From Mesomycoplasma conjunctivae (lineage in GTDB: Bacteria; Bacillota_I; Bacilli_A; Mycoplasmatales; Metamycoplasmataceae), in NCBI RefSeq assembly GCF_000026765.1, contig NC_012806.1, positions 763,743 through 827,742 of the forward strand: a DNA stretch of 64,000 nucleotides. The letters are read 5' to 3'. This document shows positions 12,312-23,755 of the stretch, piece by piece; position 1 is the stretch's first letter; every line of letters starts with the position of its first letter. Under the pieces are notes generated by a model. That model was given only the letters and a program-made list of their open reading frames with translations, was not told the DNA's origin and did no database searches. The translations under genes and the position numbers were made by a program.

Positions 12312-14040
12312 TTTGTGAATTTAATAATTTAATAAATTCATCTAAACTAGTGGTGGTTGATTCTTGTTTTCCATACTCTCGATAAGTAATTTTTTGATTT
12401 TCAACTTCAGAATCACCAATGATTAGTTGATATTTAACTTTTTGAATCTGTGCTTCACGAATTTTCTTAGTAATTCTTTCGTCTCTTGTGTCTACCTCAA
12501 CCTCAAAATTGTTTTTTGCTAATTCTGAGCGAACAAATTCAGCATAATCATCATGTTTTGGTAATATAGGTATAACACTAACTTGTTTAGGAGATAGCCA
12601 AAAAGGTAAAACACCCTTAGTTTGTTCAAGCAAAATCGAAATAAATCTTTCATAAGTTCCAATTAATCCACGATGAATTAAAACTGGTGTTTCTTTTTCA
12701 TTATTTTCATTATTAAAGTAAATATTAAATTTTTTAGGCAATAAAAAATCTAATTGTAAAGTAGAGATAGTGATTTCTTTGTTTAAGGCAGTTTTGATTT
12801 GAAAATCAATTTTTGGTCCATAAAAAGCAGCTTCACCAATTTTTTCAACATATTTGACATTGTGACTATCTAAAAATTTTTTCAAATCATTTTCAGCATC
12901 ATTTCACATTTGTTCATCATCATAAAATTTGCTTTTATCCTCAGGATCTCTTCTTGAAAAAGAAATATAATCAATTTTGATTTCAAAAAAGTCTAAAACT
13001 TCCTCAATCATAGTAAATAAGTGTTTACATTCATCAAAAATTTGTTTTCTACTTACAAAAATATGACCCTCTGTCAAGTCCATAGATCTTACTCTTTCAA
13101 GACCAGTCAGTGCTCCTGATTTTTCAAAACGATACAATCTAGATTGTTCTGAAATCCTATAAGGTAATTGACGATAACTACATTGTGCTTTATCAAACAA
13201 GACAATATGATGAGGACAAGTCATCGGTCTTGGAATGAGATAGTCAGATTCAGCTTTAATAGGTTCAAACATATCATCTCTGTAATGTGCTAAATGACCA
13301 GATGTTTCATATAAATGCTTTTCTCCAAAGTGAGGAGTTAAAACTTCACGAAAGCCATATCTTTTATCGAAAGCAAGAATTTTGTCTTTAATTTTATTGT
13401 GAATTTTCATCCCATTTTCAAGTCAAACAGGAAAACCTAAACCAAATCACTTAGTAAAAGTAAAAATTTTTAATTCTTTACCAATTTTACGATGGTCGCG
13501 CTCTTTTCTTTCTTCAAGCAGTGCTAAAAAGCTATTCAACTCTTCTTGAGTATGTCAACTTGTGCCATAAATTCTTGTTAACTGTATATTTTTAGAGTCA
13601 CCTCTTCAATATGCACCGGCTATATTTAACAACTTAAAATGTTTAATATTTTTGATTTCACCAACATGGCCACCAACACATAAATCTTCAAATAATATAT
13701 TATTTTTAGCATCTACTATGCTATAAAATGTAATATTTTTATTTTGAGATTCAAACTCTTCTAGTAATTCTTTTTTATAAATTTGTGTTGAAAAATCAAT
13801 GTTTTTACCATCAGTTTGCAAAATTTGTAAATTTGATGATACTAATTTTTTCATTAATTTTTCTATTTTTGGCAAATCCAAATTAGAAATTGGTGTTGAA
13901 AATTCAAAATCATAATAGAAACCTTCTTTTGTAGAAGGTCCAAAACCTAATTTAACATCAGGGTATAAAGTTTTTATTGCAAGTGCTAAGAGATGAGAAG
14001 TCGAGTGATTGAGTGACTTATCAAAATTATCAAAATCCAT
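12304..14040 (-). CDS. thrS: Threonyl-tRNA synthetase lacking the TGS domain
   Basis: 578 residues. The protein starts [19 protein letters not shown], directly in the editing domain, so the roughly 60-residue N-terminal TGS domain of the usual 640-residue enzyme is absent. Class II features are visible: [12 protein letters not shown] with the zinc-binding Cys, [18 protein letters not shown] (motif 2) and [13 protein letters not shown] (motif 3), then an anticodon-binding domain. TGA codons at the breaks near 12900, 13420 and 13600 are Trp. The start overlaps the trpS stop (TAATG), giving tight coupling. Confidence 0.96.
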
Positions 14041-15026
14041 TATACTCCTATTTTATCCTTGAGATTTTTTAAATTAATTGATGCAATTTTGCGAGCTTTT
14101 TCAGCTCCAGACTTTGCGACTTGATCAACAGTAAGAAGGTTTTTATAAAATTTTTCTTGCAAGTCTTTTAGAAATTCAGAAACAACTTTACCAACAGCTT
14201 CTTTGAATTCTCCATAATTTTTACCTTCAAATTCAAAGACAATTTCATCTATTGTTTTTTCAGTTAATCCAGCATATATACTTATTAAATTACTTATTCC
14301 TGGTTTGTTAGCTTGATCAAAATAAACTTTATTTTCTGAATCAGTTACTGCTTTTTGAATTTTTTTGTAAGCTACCTGAGGGTCATCTAACAAAAATATT
14401 GCTGAATTGGGTTGGTTGGTTGATTTAGACATTTTTTTTGTTGGTTCTGTCAATGACATTATCTTAGTTGCCACTTTAGAAACTATTGGTTCAGGTAAAA
14501 TAAAGTCAGCATTATATTTATTATTAAAGCGAACAGCAATATTTCTAGTTAGCTCTAAATGCTGTAATTGATCTGCTCCAACCGTGACATATCTTGGATT
14601 ATAAAGTAAAATATCTGCTGCCATTAATACTGGATAAACTAGTAATCCTGTTGGTACTTTTTCTGTTTTATTACCTTCTTGAATTTTGCTTTTGTCTTTA
14701 AATTGCGTCATTCTTGATAATTCACCAATGGTTGTTCTAGATTGAAGTAGTCAGTACAATTCGGAATGTTCACTAACATCTGATTGAAAAAAAATTGTTG
14801 ATTTCTGTGGATTAATTCCACAAGCTAAATAAAAAGCCATAATGTTTTTGCGATTTTCACGTAACTCTTTTGGATCAATTTCTATAGTTAAAGCATGCAA
14901 ATCTGCAACAAAAATGAAGGAATCATAATTGTCTTGGACTGATAAGCTTGGCTTAATTGAACCTAAATAATTACCTAAAGTTAGGTTTCCGGTTGCAGTG
15001 ATTCCACTAACTAATCTATATTTCAT
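14040..15026 (-). CDS. trpS: Tryptophanyl-tRNA synthetase
   Basis: 328 residues from the ATG at 15026; an in-frame ATG at 15032 would add two. It is a class I synthetase with GNLTLGNYLG in the HIGH region and a KMSKS loop (TKKMSKSTNQ). It charges tRNA-Trp, which in this organism must also include a UCA-anticodon species able to read UGA; no such tRNA is in the window. TGA near 14740 encodes Trp inside the synthetase itself. It is first gene of the trpS-thrS unit. Confidence 0.97.
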
Positions 15027-15060
15027 GAACAAAATTTTACCACAAACAATATAAAAAAAG

Positions 15061-15066
15061 TATAAT
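15061..15066 (+). promoter_or_regulatory. -10 box of the EIIB-like/helicase unit
   Basis: TATAAT lies 14 bases before the ATG at 15081 in the 54-base divergent gap with trpS. No clear -35 box is visible. The short leader leaves little room for a ribosome binding site (GATTGGAT). Confidence 0.5.
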
Positions 15067-15080
15067 TTAAAGATTGGATT

Positions 15081-15452
15081 ATGAGAATATTTTCAAGATT
15101 TATTTATAAACTTTTGCAAATTATAACTTTTGGTAAATATGCAAAAATTATTGACAAAAAATACAACAAAAATAACGAAGAAATTGTTTACAATGAGCAA
15201 ATACCCTTTAAAATTGAACAACTTATTAAATTATTAGGTGGAAATAAAAATATCAAAAATACAAGCTTTACTATTTCAAGAGTCAAAATTGAAGTAGCCA
15301 ATTTAAAAGATGTTGATTTAGAAGGGCTCAAAAATCTAAAAGGAGTCTCAGGAGTAGTTGCTGGTGAAGAAAAAATCAATTTAATTGTTGGCGATACTTC
15401 AAAAATTATTTCACTAACTTTAAAAGAAGCTATAAACAATCATATAAAATAA
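15081..15452 (+). CDS. Orphan PTS EIIB-like protein lacking the phospho-cysteine
   Basis: 123 residues. A short hydrophobic or amphipathic N-terminus (about 1-20) precedes a region matching the glucose-type PTS EIIB fold: LIKLLGGNKNIKNTSFTISR, then LKNLKGVSGVV and IVGDTSK. In active EIIB the segment is C-I-T-R-L-R; here it reads T-I-S-R-V-K, so the phosphorylated Cys is replaced by Thr. No EIIA or EIIC gene is adjacent. It is 9 bases upstream of the helicase gene. A regulatory or structural role is possible, but phosphotransfer is not expected. Confidence 0.7.
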   Translation: MRIFSRFIYKLLQIITFGKYAKIIDKKYNKNNEEIVYNEQIPFKIEQLIKLLGGNKNIKNTSFTISRVKIEVANLKDVDLEGLKNLKGVSGVVAGEEKINLIVGDTSKIISLTLKEAINNHIK

Positions 15453-15461
15453 AGAGGAACA

Positions 15462-18400
15462 ATGACTAAAACAGATATTGAGTTTTCAAATAGTATTAAT
15501 AAAGAAGTTAACTCGAGCTATGAAAGATTACTAGTTAATTTAATTGATATTCAAAAATCAGATTCTGCCCTTTTTACAACTATCAACAATACTTTTTACT
15601 TCGATTTATCAACAGTTTTGACACCTGCTAATTTCAAAAAAATACTAAGTAACAATGCTATAAGTGTTCCTTTAGTAAACCAAGAAGTTGATGAAATTAT
15701 TCGTGAATTAGAATCGCTTGAAACCTCAGAAGAAGTGAAAGCTTTAGCAAAAGAAAAAGGATTTGAATTATCACTAACTGTTCAAAAACAACTAAAAAAC
15801 AACGTAAAAGATGGAATAGCAACACTTATTAATAAATTTAAACATAGCAAGCAAACTAGTATTGGTAAATGAAAAAAATTCGCAAAAAGAGCTCAAGATA
15901 TCAACAGAGATCGAAATATATGACCTGTTCATCTGGGTTTTTTATACATTTCTTTAACTATTGAAGAAAAGAAAATTTTTGCTCCTTTATTTGTTAAAGA
16001 ATGCAATGTTAGTATAGGTTTTCAAGGACCAACTTTAATATCAGATGGACCTATTAAATTTAATCATAAGCTACATACTTTTTTAAAGAAATTAGACTTT
16101 GATTTTGAATCTGATTTTGATTTTAGTCAATTTTCTATTGATAAACTATTTGAAACAATTAAAAGACTATGATCAACACATTTTGAATTAGTAGATTTAG
16201 ATGGTAAAGTTACTCAAAACATAACTTTTGACGATAAAATTATTTTTCATCCTGGAGTTATTCTCGGTTTTTTTAATGTTAGTGGGGATTATCAAAGAAA
16301 AATACTAGAAACAATGATAAAAAATGGAGAAATTGAAGACCAAATTGAAGTAAATATTGATAAAAATTTTTACAAAGAAAATGTTGATAATGCTATATTT
16401 TCCGATAAGTTTACTGGTTTTTTTAAAATTCAAAAAACTAACTTTATTCAAGATTATGCACATATATCCTCTATTTTACAAAATACAATAATATGAGGTC
16501 CGCCAGGAACTGGAAAATCTCAAGTTATTTCAAATATTATTGCCAATATTATTATTCTCAACAAAACCGCACTTGTAACTTCACAAAAACAGGCTGCACT
16601 ATCTGTTTTGAAAAAACGTTTAAAAAAGATGGCTTATTTTTGCCTTTTTATTTTAAATGAAAAAACCGAAAATAACTATGAAAATTTTTATAGACCTATT
16701 AAAGAATATATAGAAATTATTGAAAATTTTAAATACAATACTGAAATAAATAATATCGATATTTTTACTAAATATGACAAAACATATTTAAAATTATTAA
16801 AAGCAATTTTGGTTGAAAGTAGCAAACTCAACAACAGTATTGAAGCCTATAATATAATAAAACATGCAAATAAATTTTATGCTTATGAAATTGCCAAAAA
16901 TATTTTTGAAATTAATAAGAAAATTAAGATTAATCCAAAACAAGCACCAAAGGATGCAAGAAGCTTAAAAATATACATATATGAACAATTATTGAACAAA
17001 AAAATGTCTTTTTTTGGTAAAACATATACACATTTTTTAAAAGAATTTGATGCAGATATTAAACTCATTTTGGATAATTTAAGTAACTATGATGACAACT
17101 TAGAAAACATTTATAAGAAAATAGTTAACCTCAATTTAAATAATTTAGAGTATATAGATCGTTTTTTAAAATTTAAACTTCCTGAACTACAAGAAGTAAA
17201 TAGTGATAATGATTTGTTTATATATCAAGCTAAAAAAATTGTTGATCTACTCAACCAAATCAATCTAAATCCTGAGTTTAAAAAACTATATGACAAATTT
17301 CGAATTAGTGTAACTCAAAAAGACAAAATATCACCTCACAAATTCCTTCTCAAACATAGCGAAATTATTAAAATTTTATTTCCAATTATTGTTACAGTTC
17401 CAGAAACTGAGTTGCCAATGTTTGAAAAAAAAGATTTTGACTACGTAATTATCGATGAAGCTTCACAAATGTTTTTAGAAGAAGCACTACCTTTAATTTA
17501 CTTAGGTAAAACTAAAATTTTAGTAGGTGATCACCAACAAATGCAACCAATGCGTTGATTTACTAGCAAACTTTCACAAGATAATGAAAATGATGCTTTT
17601 AACAATATCGAATCTATTTTAGAATATGCTCAAACAAAAGGTGTTTTTAGCATTTTACTAGATAAGAATTATCGTTCAGAGCATGCAGCGCTAATGACTT
17701 TTAATTCTAAACACTTTTATAATTGCGATTTAAAGGTGGCTAATTCTTTTAAATCAAGTGGAAAAAATTCTATTGAAGTTATCAATGTAGGTGGTATTTG
17801 AAACGGACAATCAAATGTGGAAGAATCACAAGAAGTAGTCAAAATAGCTATGGAAAACAAGGATAAATATGAAAAAATTATCATCCTTGCCTTCAATGTT
17901 AACCAACAAAGTAGTATTGAAAAAATCATATTTGATTCTTACCCTGAATTAGAAAAAATGATCTATGCTAATAAGCTAATAGTCAATAATCTTGAAAATA
18001 TTCAAGGAGAAGAAGCTGACTTAATAATTGTTTCTGTTGCTTATGATTCTAAAACTAAATTAACCAGTACTTATGTAGCGCGCAAGGGAGGAAGAAACGC
18101 ACTCAATGTTGCTACCTCACGTGCTAAGAAAAAAATGATTATTTGTAAATCAATTTCTAGCTCCGATATCACCACAAGCAATATTTCTAAAGACTTACAA
18201 GTTTTTAAAGACTGAATTGATTTTCTAGATTTAAGCGAATATGAACAAACTAGATATGCCAAAAAACCTTTTCATTTGGAAAATGATGATCACTTAATAA
18301 TTGAGGAAGAAAAAGGTAATTCCAAGCTTTTTGATTTATTTGTTGAAGATTTTGTTCAACACATAGAAAATAACTTTAAGAGTGTAAAAATTAGAAAAAA

Positions 18401-18650
18401 TTATATCATTGGAAATACAACAATTGATGTAGCGCTTTTTAACAAAAGAGAATTTGTTTATGGAATTTTTTTAGATGCTTTTAGCTATAAAAATCCAAAA
18501 AATTATATACTTTATCGCGATGATATTGATTTTATAAAATCTAAAAACTATCCAGTATTAGTTGTTAATTACATTGATTGAAAAGTGAATAAAGATGAAA
18601 TTCTAAAGAAAATTCAAGACAATTTATTAAATCTAGAAAGTAATTCTTAA
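15462..18650 (+). CDS. Large SF1 (Upf1-like) helicase with C-terminal nuclease-like domain
   Basis: 1,062 residues once in-frame TGA codons are read as Trp. The N-terminal third has no motif I recognise. Walker A GPPGTGKSQ lies near residue 346 and the Walker B/motif II DYVIIDEASQ near residue 660, followed by KILVGDHQQMQP (motif III) and a motif VI-like region NVATSRAKKKM. About 300 coiled, Lys- and Asn-rich residues separate motifs Ia and II. The last 110 residues (IDVALF...GIFLDAFSYK) look like a Vsr/MTES_1575-type endonuclease fold with imperfect catalytic positions. The RBS is AAAGAGGAAC. An RNA or DNA helicase function is sure; the biological role is not. Confidence 0.8.
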
Positions 18651-18651
18651 A

Positions 18652-19371
18652 ATGATGTTGGAGACAATTAAAATTAGTAAATCTGACTACATTGTAGGTT
18701 GTGATGAAGTAGGTGTTGGCGAGTATTTTACCAATCTTACTGTTTGTTGTGCACTATTTAAACAAGAAGATTTAGATACAAATTTGCTAAACTCGATAGT
18801 AGATTCAAAATTACTAAATGAGAAGAAAATAGAAGAAATTTATAGACAATTAGAAGAAAAAATTATCTTTGAAGTTATCAGCTTAGATATGGATAAGTAC
18901 AATGATTTAATAAATATGAAATTTAATTCTCATGAAATTAAAACTATTTTATATCTAAAGCTACTAAAAAAACTCAAGAGTAAATATTTTAAAGATATTG
19001 ATGTAAAAAAAATTTATATAGATGGTTTTGTAACAAGCGAGAAATTTTTTAGCTATCTAGAAAAAATTTATCAACAATTAAAAGTAAGAAAATGGGATTT
19101 AAAAAAATTTCCTATTTTGCTTGAAAAAAAAGCTGATGAAAAAATTAAACAAGCCGGAGCGGCATCTATTATTGCAAAACATAAGTTAAGTTTAAAATTT
19201 CATAAACGTGAAAAAAAATGAAAAACTAAATTTCCTGCTGGCTCAAATCAATTGGAAAAAATCATTAATTTTTGTATTGAAAAGGTTAAAATTTATGGAG
19301 ATGATTTTTTATATCAAAATGTCAAGCAACACTTTAGTATAACAAAAAAAATCCAGGAAAAATTAAAATAG
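18652..19371 (+). CDS. rnhC: Ribonuclease HIII
   Basis: 239 residues. The signature GCDEVGVGEYFTNL (Asp18, Glu19) is of RNase HIII type, where the HII family has DExGRG. Further acidic catalytic residues appear to be Asp124 (IYIDGF) and Asp162 (KADEKIKQAGAASIIAK). It removes RNA from RNA-DNA hybrids. The usual 300-residue enzyme carries an N-terminal TBP-like substrate-binding domain, which is absent here. One TGA at 19219 is Trp. It begins 1 base after the helicase stop. Confidence 0.9.
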
Positions 19372-19407
19372 ATATATTATAATTTACGATTATATAAAAG
19401 GAGAAAA

Positions 19408-19698
19408 ATGATATCACAATTCGCAGAAGTAAATGAGCAAATACAAACAAATTTAAACACTGCTGGAGGTGTAGGACTTGGTGGCTGAATCGGAATTGTT
19501 ATTGCAGTGGGTATAGTTTTATTTATCACAGGGGGAATAATTGCCCTTGTTATTTCTAAAAAAATGTTTGAAAAACAAATAAAAGAAAACCCACCGATTA
19601 ATGAAAAAATGGTTCGAGCTATGTATATGCAAATGGGTAGAAAACCGTCTGAGTCACAAATTAGAGCTGTTATGCGTTCAGTCAAAAACGCTAAGTAA
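19408..19698 (+). CDS. YneF/UPF0154-family membrane protein
   Basis: 96 residues. An N-terminal polar stretch, a single membrane segment (WIGIVIAVGIVLFITGG...) and the conserved tail MYMQMGRKPSESQIRAVMRS identify the UPF0154 (YneF) family, which is widespread in Firmicutes and mollicutes. No biochemical role is established. A good GGAG ribosome binding site precedes it. The Trp in the membrane segment is encoded by TGA. Confidence 0.88.
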
Positions 19699-19710
19699 GT
19701 TTAAGGAAAT

Positions 19711-21225
19711 ATGATGAAAAAAACAGTTGTTTTAACCATTATTGATGGTTTAGGAATTCGCAATGAAAAACAAGGTAATGGTTTTGCGCTTGCAAAAACT
19801 CCAGTTTTTGATGAATTATTTGCAAAATATCCTAATTCTTTAATTGAGGCATCAGGACAAGCTGTTGGTCTACCTGAAGGTCAAATGGGTAACAGTGAGG
19901 TAGGACACTTAAATATAGGAGCTGGTTTTATAGTTTATACAGGTATTTCTATTATCAACCAAGCGCTTAAAAATAAGACTTATTTTAGTAATAAAAAATT
20001 TATAAAAGCCTTCGAAAACTCTATAAAAACAAAGACTCCTTTACAAATTATTGGACTTTTATCACCCGGTGGTGTTCACTCACATGAGGATCATCTTTTT
20101 GCACTTATTGACTTTGCTGCAAGCTACGGAGTTGAAAAATTAAATGTCCATGTTCTAGGGGATGGTCGGGATGTAGCCCCAAGATCAATACTAGATTCAA
20201 TTGTAAAATTAGAAGCTAAATTAGCACAAAAACCAAATTATAAAATTGCTTCAATAGCAGGGCGCTTTTATACAATGGATCGTGATAAAATGTTTGATAG
20301 AGTTGAAAAAGGCTACAATGCTTTATTAGGTTTGACAAATCAACAATTTCGTGATGCAAGTGATTATGTAAAATCACAATATCAAGATGATATTAGTGAT
20401 GAGTTTTTTATTCCAGCAATCAACTCATCAATTGCTAAGCAAGATTTTTTAGCTGATGACAATTCAGTCATTTTTTTCAACTTTCGTCCTGATCGAGCAA
20501 GGCAAATTTCACACTTGATTTTAGGTGGCAATCTCTATGATGCTAAACCCAAAAATCCTATAAAAATCAACACTTTTGTTTCCATGATGAAGTATGAAGG
20601 AATAAATTGTGATATTGCTTTTGAAGAAATGGAAGTCAAAACTCCCTTAGGAAAAGTTGTTGCTAATGCCAACTTAAAGCAATTGCGACTTGCTGAAACC
20701 CAAAAATATGCCCATGTGACTTTTTTTATGGATGGCGGAATTGATGTACAACTGCCAGGTGCTGATCGGATTTTAGTTCCCTCACTTAAGGTAGAATCCT
20801 ACGCAGATGCACCGCAAATGTCAGCAGAAAAAATAACTGATGAATTAATTGAACATGGTGGCAAATATGATTTAGTCATTATGAATTTTGCTAATCCTGA
20901 TATGGTAGGGCACACTGGCAATTTAAAATCTACTATCAAAGCTGTTGAAATCTTAGATACCCAAATTGGTAGAATTAAAAAGTGAGTTGAAGACAACAAT
21001 TATACTTTATTTATCACAGCAGACCATGGAAATGCTGAATTAACTGAAGATGAAAATGGAAATCCTTCTACCAAACACACCGCTTTTCCAGTGATGTTGA
21101 TCACCACTGATAAATCCTTAAAATTAAAAGATGGTCCTCTATCAGCAATAGGGCCTACCATTTTAGACTATTTAGGTCTCGAAAAAGACAAGGATATGGA
21201 TCAGGAATCATTAATTATTAAATAA
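19711..21225 (+). CDS. gpmI: 2,3-bisphosphoglycerate-independent phosphoglycerate mutase
   Basis: 504 residues, family length. It interconverts 3- and 2-phosphoglycerate in glycolysis using Mn2+. Asp12 in IIDGLG, the phosphoserine nucleophile Ser62 in MGNSEVGH, VLGDGRDVAPRS, FANPDMVGHTG and ADHGNAE are all present. TGA at 20983 encodes Trp. The RBS is AAGGAAAT. It starts 12 bases after the YneF-like gene and ends in a strong terminator, so it is probably the last gene of the 15081 unit. Confidence 0.98.
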
Positions 21226-21245
21226 AAATTATCAAAATTTTGTAT

Positions 21246-21291
21246 AAAAACATAACTTTTTGGAAAAATTTAACCAAAAAGTTATGTTTTT
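21246..21291 (+). terminator. Rho-independent terminator after gpmI
   Basis: An 18-base arm (21246-21263, core CATAACTTTTTGG) pairs perfectly with 21274-21291 around a 10-base loop, and the right arm ends in a T run. Confidence 0.85.
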
Positions 21292-21389
21292 ATTTTAAAC
21301 AAAAATCCATTTTTATTAAAAATAAAGCAAATAAAAAAATTGTGCTATAATACAAAAATATTTAATTTTTATGTAGAAAGAAGGATAAA

Positions 21390-22298
21390 ATTATCTTTTC
21401 TCTAATTTATGTAAATAATGATAATTTTTATTTATCAGTATTTGTTAATCTATTAACATTTTTAGTTATTATTTTAGCTGTTCCAGTTATTTTAGTTTTA
21501 GGAATTGCTCTTATTAAACCTCGAATTAAACCATCTTCTAACGTTTATTTATATTCTTTAGGTGCTGGAATTTTACTCATTGTTGCAACTGTAGGTCTCA
21601 TTGGTGAAGGTTTTGAAGGTAGTGAAGAATTTGCCCATCCTTTTGGTTTGCAAAAAGAAATCCTCTTAAAAACCTTAATTATTGGTGGTGGTGCCATAGC
21701 AGGTCTAGTAACTGTTTTTGTTGCGCGTTACTTTTTTGTTAAAATATTTGGCAAGGAAGTTCACAAAGATCACAATGTACATGATCACTCCGATCATATC
21801 ATCAATTTTTCTGACATTGATAGTCCAAAATCAGCTTGACTAGCTATTTTACTATTGTTATCTCATAGAACTATTGATGGTTTTATTTTAGGTTCTTTAG
21901 TTTCCAAAGTGACCGCTGGTGAACCTGTTAATTGATTTTTAATAGCAACTTTTGTTGCTCACATGCTAATTGAAGTAGTTATTATCCACTATCGACAAGT
22001 TCAATATGGTCAAACTGTTAAAAAATCAGTAATTTACAACCTAATTACAACACTTATTTTAATACCTATTATTGTTGTTGGTGCATTTATCAATAGATGA
22101 TTAAATTCAGTCGGTTGAATAATTCCTTTCTTTAACGTTGCCGGTGGTGCTATTTTATCATTTGTAGTTGTTATCGAATTAGTACCTGAATTTATTCACC
22201 TAAGAAATAGCTCATCTAAACAGTGATATATAGCAATTTTGTTGTTTGCAATAGGTATTGTTTCGGCTTTAATTTTACTAAATTTCCATAGTCACTAA
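21390..22298 (+). CDS. ZIP-family metal transporter with apparent ATT start
   Basis: 302 residues if started at ATT 21390. It has seven to eight hydrophobic segments, a cytosolic His-rich loop (HKDHNVHDHSDHI), and the ZIP-type metal sites HRTIDG in one helix and HMLIE in the next. It is predicted to import zinc or a related divalent metal. No ATG, GTG or TTG lies in frame before 21648, by which point two membrane segments would be lost. ATT 21390 sits 5 bases after AAGG (AGAAGGATAAA). Internal TGA codons encode Trp. The metal is not determined by sequence. Confidence 0.8.
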
Positions 22299-23614
22299 GA
22301 AAAATTTTGAATTTGAGTTGCTAATACAAAAGTACTATTTTTCTTTTTATCAAAATTAGGAGATACCACTTTTATTCTATATTTTCCATTTTCAAAAGCT
22401 TTAAAATGTAGACGATCAAAATTTGTTAGCTTAGAATTTGCTGTAGTTACTTTTTGTCAAGATCCTCTTCATACTTCTAACTCAATATCAAAATTATTTC
22501 ATAAATTACTACTTTGAGCTTCAATTGATATTGGTTTATTGTTTATAAATAAAGGAAATCCAGTAATAAAGTTTCAAATATTTTGAAAGGGCGTTTGCCC
22601 TTTTTTTACTATTTGAGAAAAATTATCAAATAATAGAATAACATTAATTTCCTGACCTTCTTTTAAATCAAAATCCTCAAAATGAAATTCACCAGAAAAA
22701 TGATAATTTTTTACCTTATTAGATTTTAATTGTCTAAATGATTCATAAAAATTAACTATTCCAAAGCCTTCACGAGCGTGCAAACCATTAAATGAAAAAT
22801 CTAAATTATCTTCAGTTTTTGCACTTAAATAAAGTGCGGCTAAAATCATTGAATTATGTTGTTTTAAATCAGTAATAATATCGAAACTAGAGGATAATTG
22901 GCTAAAAATAGAAGCAACTACAATAGTAGGATAATATCCAATGACAGCTTCTTTATAATCATTATTTTGTTTGTATCTTAATTTAGGGACTAGTAATTGT
23001 GAACTAACAATTCCACTATTTTGCAAGTTGAAAGCTAGACTAGAATTTAAAATTTGGTTTTTCAAACGCTTTTTATCATCTGTTTTACTAAAAACAGAAA
23101 ACCTTGTTAAAATTGCTGATTTAGGATTTTTTTCACCACTAAAAAAATGCAAAATACCAGTTTGAGAACTAATATAATCCAAAAAGCTTGCAAAGTTAAA
23201 ATTTAAATTATCAATTTCAAATTTAGCTTGATCTAAAAAAACAGGTGTCTCATACAAATGCAAAATTACTTCTGCATTTTGATTTTTTAAATTTTGTATA
23301 CCTGAAAACCACTCATCTTCATTTTGGAAATATGTTCAATAAATTTTAGGATTACCAACATAATGTTTGATGATAGTTTCTAAATTTTTAACATCAATAT
23401 CTTTTTCTTTATTTTGACTATAAAAAATAACACCTATTGTTATATTTCTTGTCTCTTCTGATTCGTTTTTAATAAAATTTAATTTTTTGTCCAAATCTTG
23501 AAAATCAAAATTTGTATTAATATTTTTAAAAACAACATTTGACTGGCTATAAAATAAAGGCATCGTTGCCAAGCTAAATAATGATAAAAATATTTTTTGG
23601 AATAGTGTTTTCAT
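22295..23614 (-). CDS. Secreted protein, possibly a catalytically dead subtilase relative
   Basis: 439 residues from the ATG at 23614 (RBS AAAGGG). The N-terminus MKTLFQKIFLSLFSLATMPL is a signal peptide with no lipobox Cys. Weak similarity to mycoplasma S8 proteases is my inference: an early IGVIF strand, TGILHFFSGEKN where subtilases have the oxyanion-hole region, and HNSMILAALYLSA followed by REGFGIVNFYES, like the GAGLVNA end of the fold. The GTSxxxP serine loop is replaced by GYYPTIVVA. A C-terminal beta-rich region follows. It overlaps the ZIP gene stop by 4 bases, convergently. The function is unknown. Confidence 0.6.
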
Positions 23615-23755
23615 TTTTGTCCCTTTCACCACAAATTAGTCCTGAAAATAAAAAAATATCTAAAAAGAGAAAAATACAACTTTTTAACATAGAAAAATAT
23701 TGTTTTTAAACAAAAATAAAGTAAAATTTTAAAATTAAAATATAAAAAGGCTACT

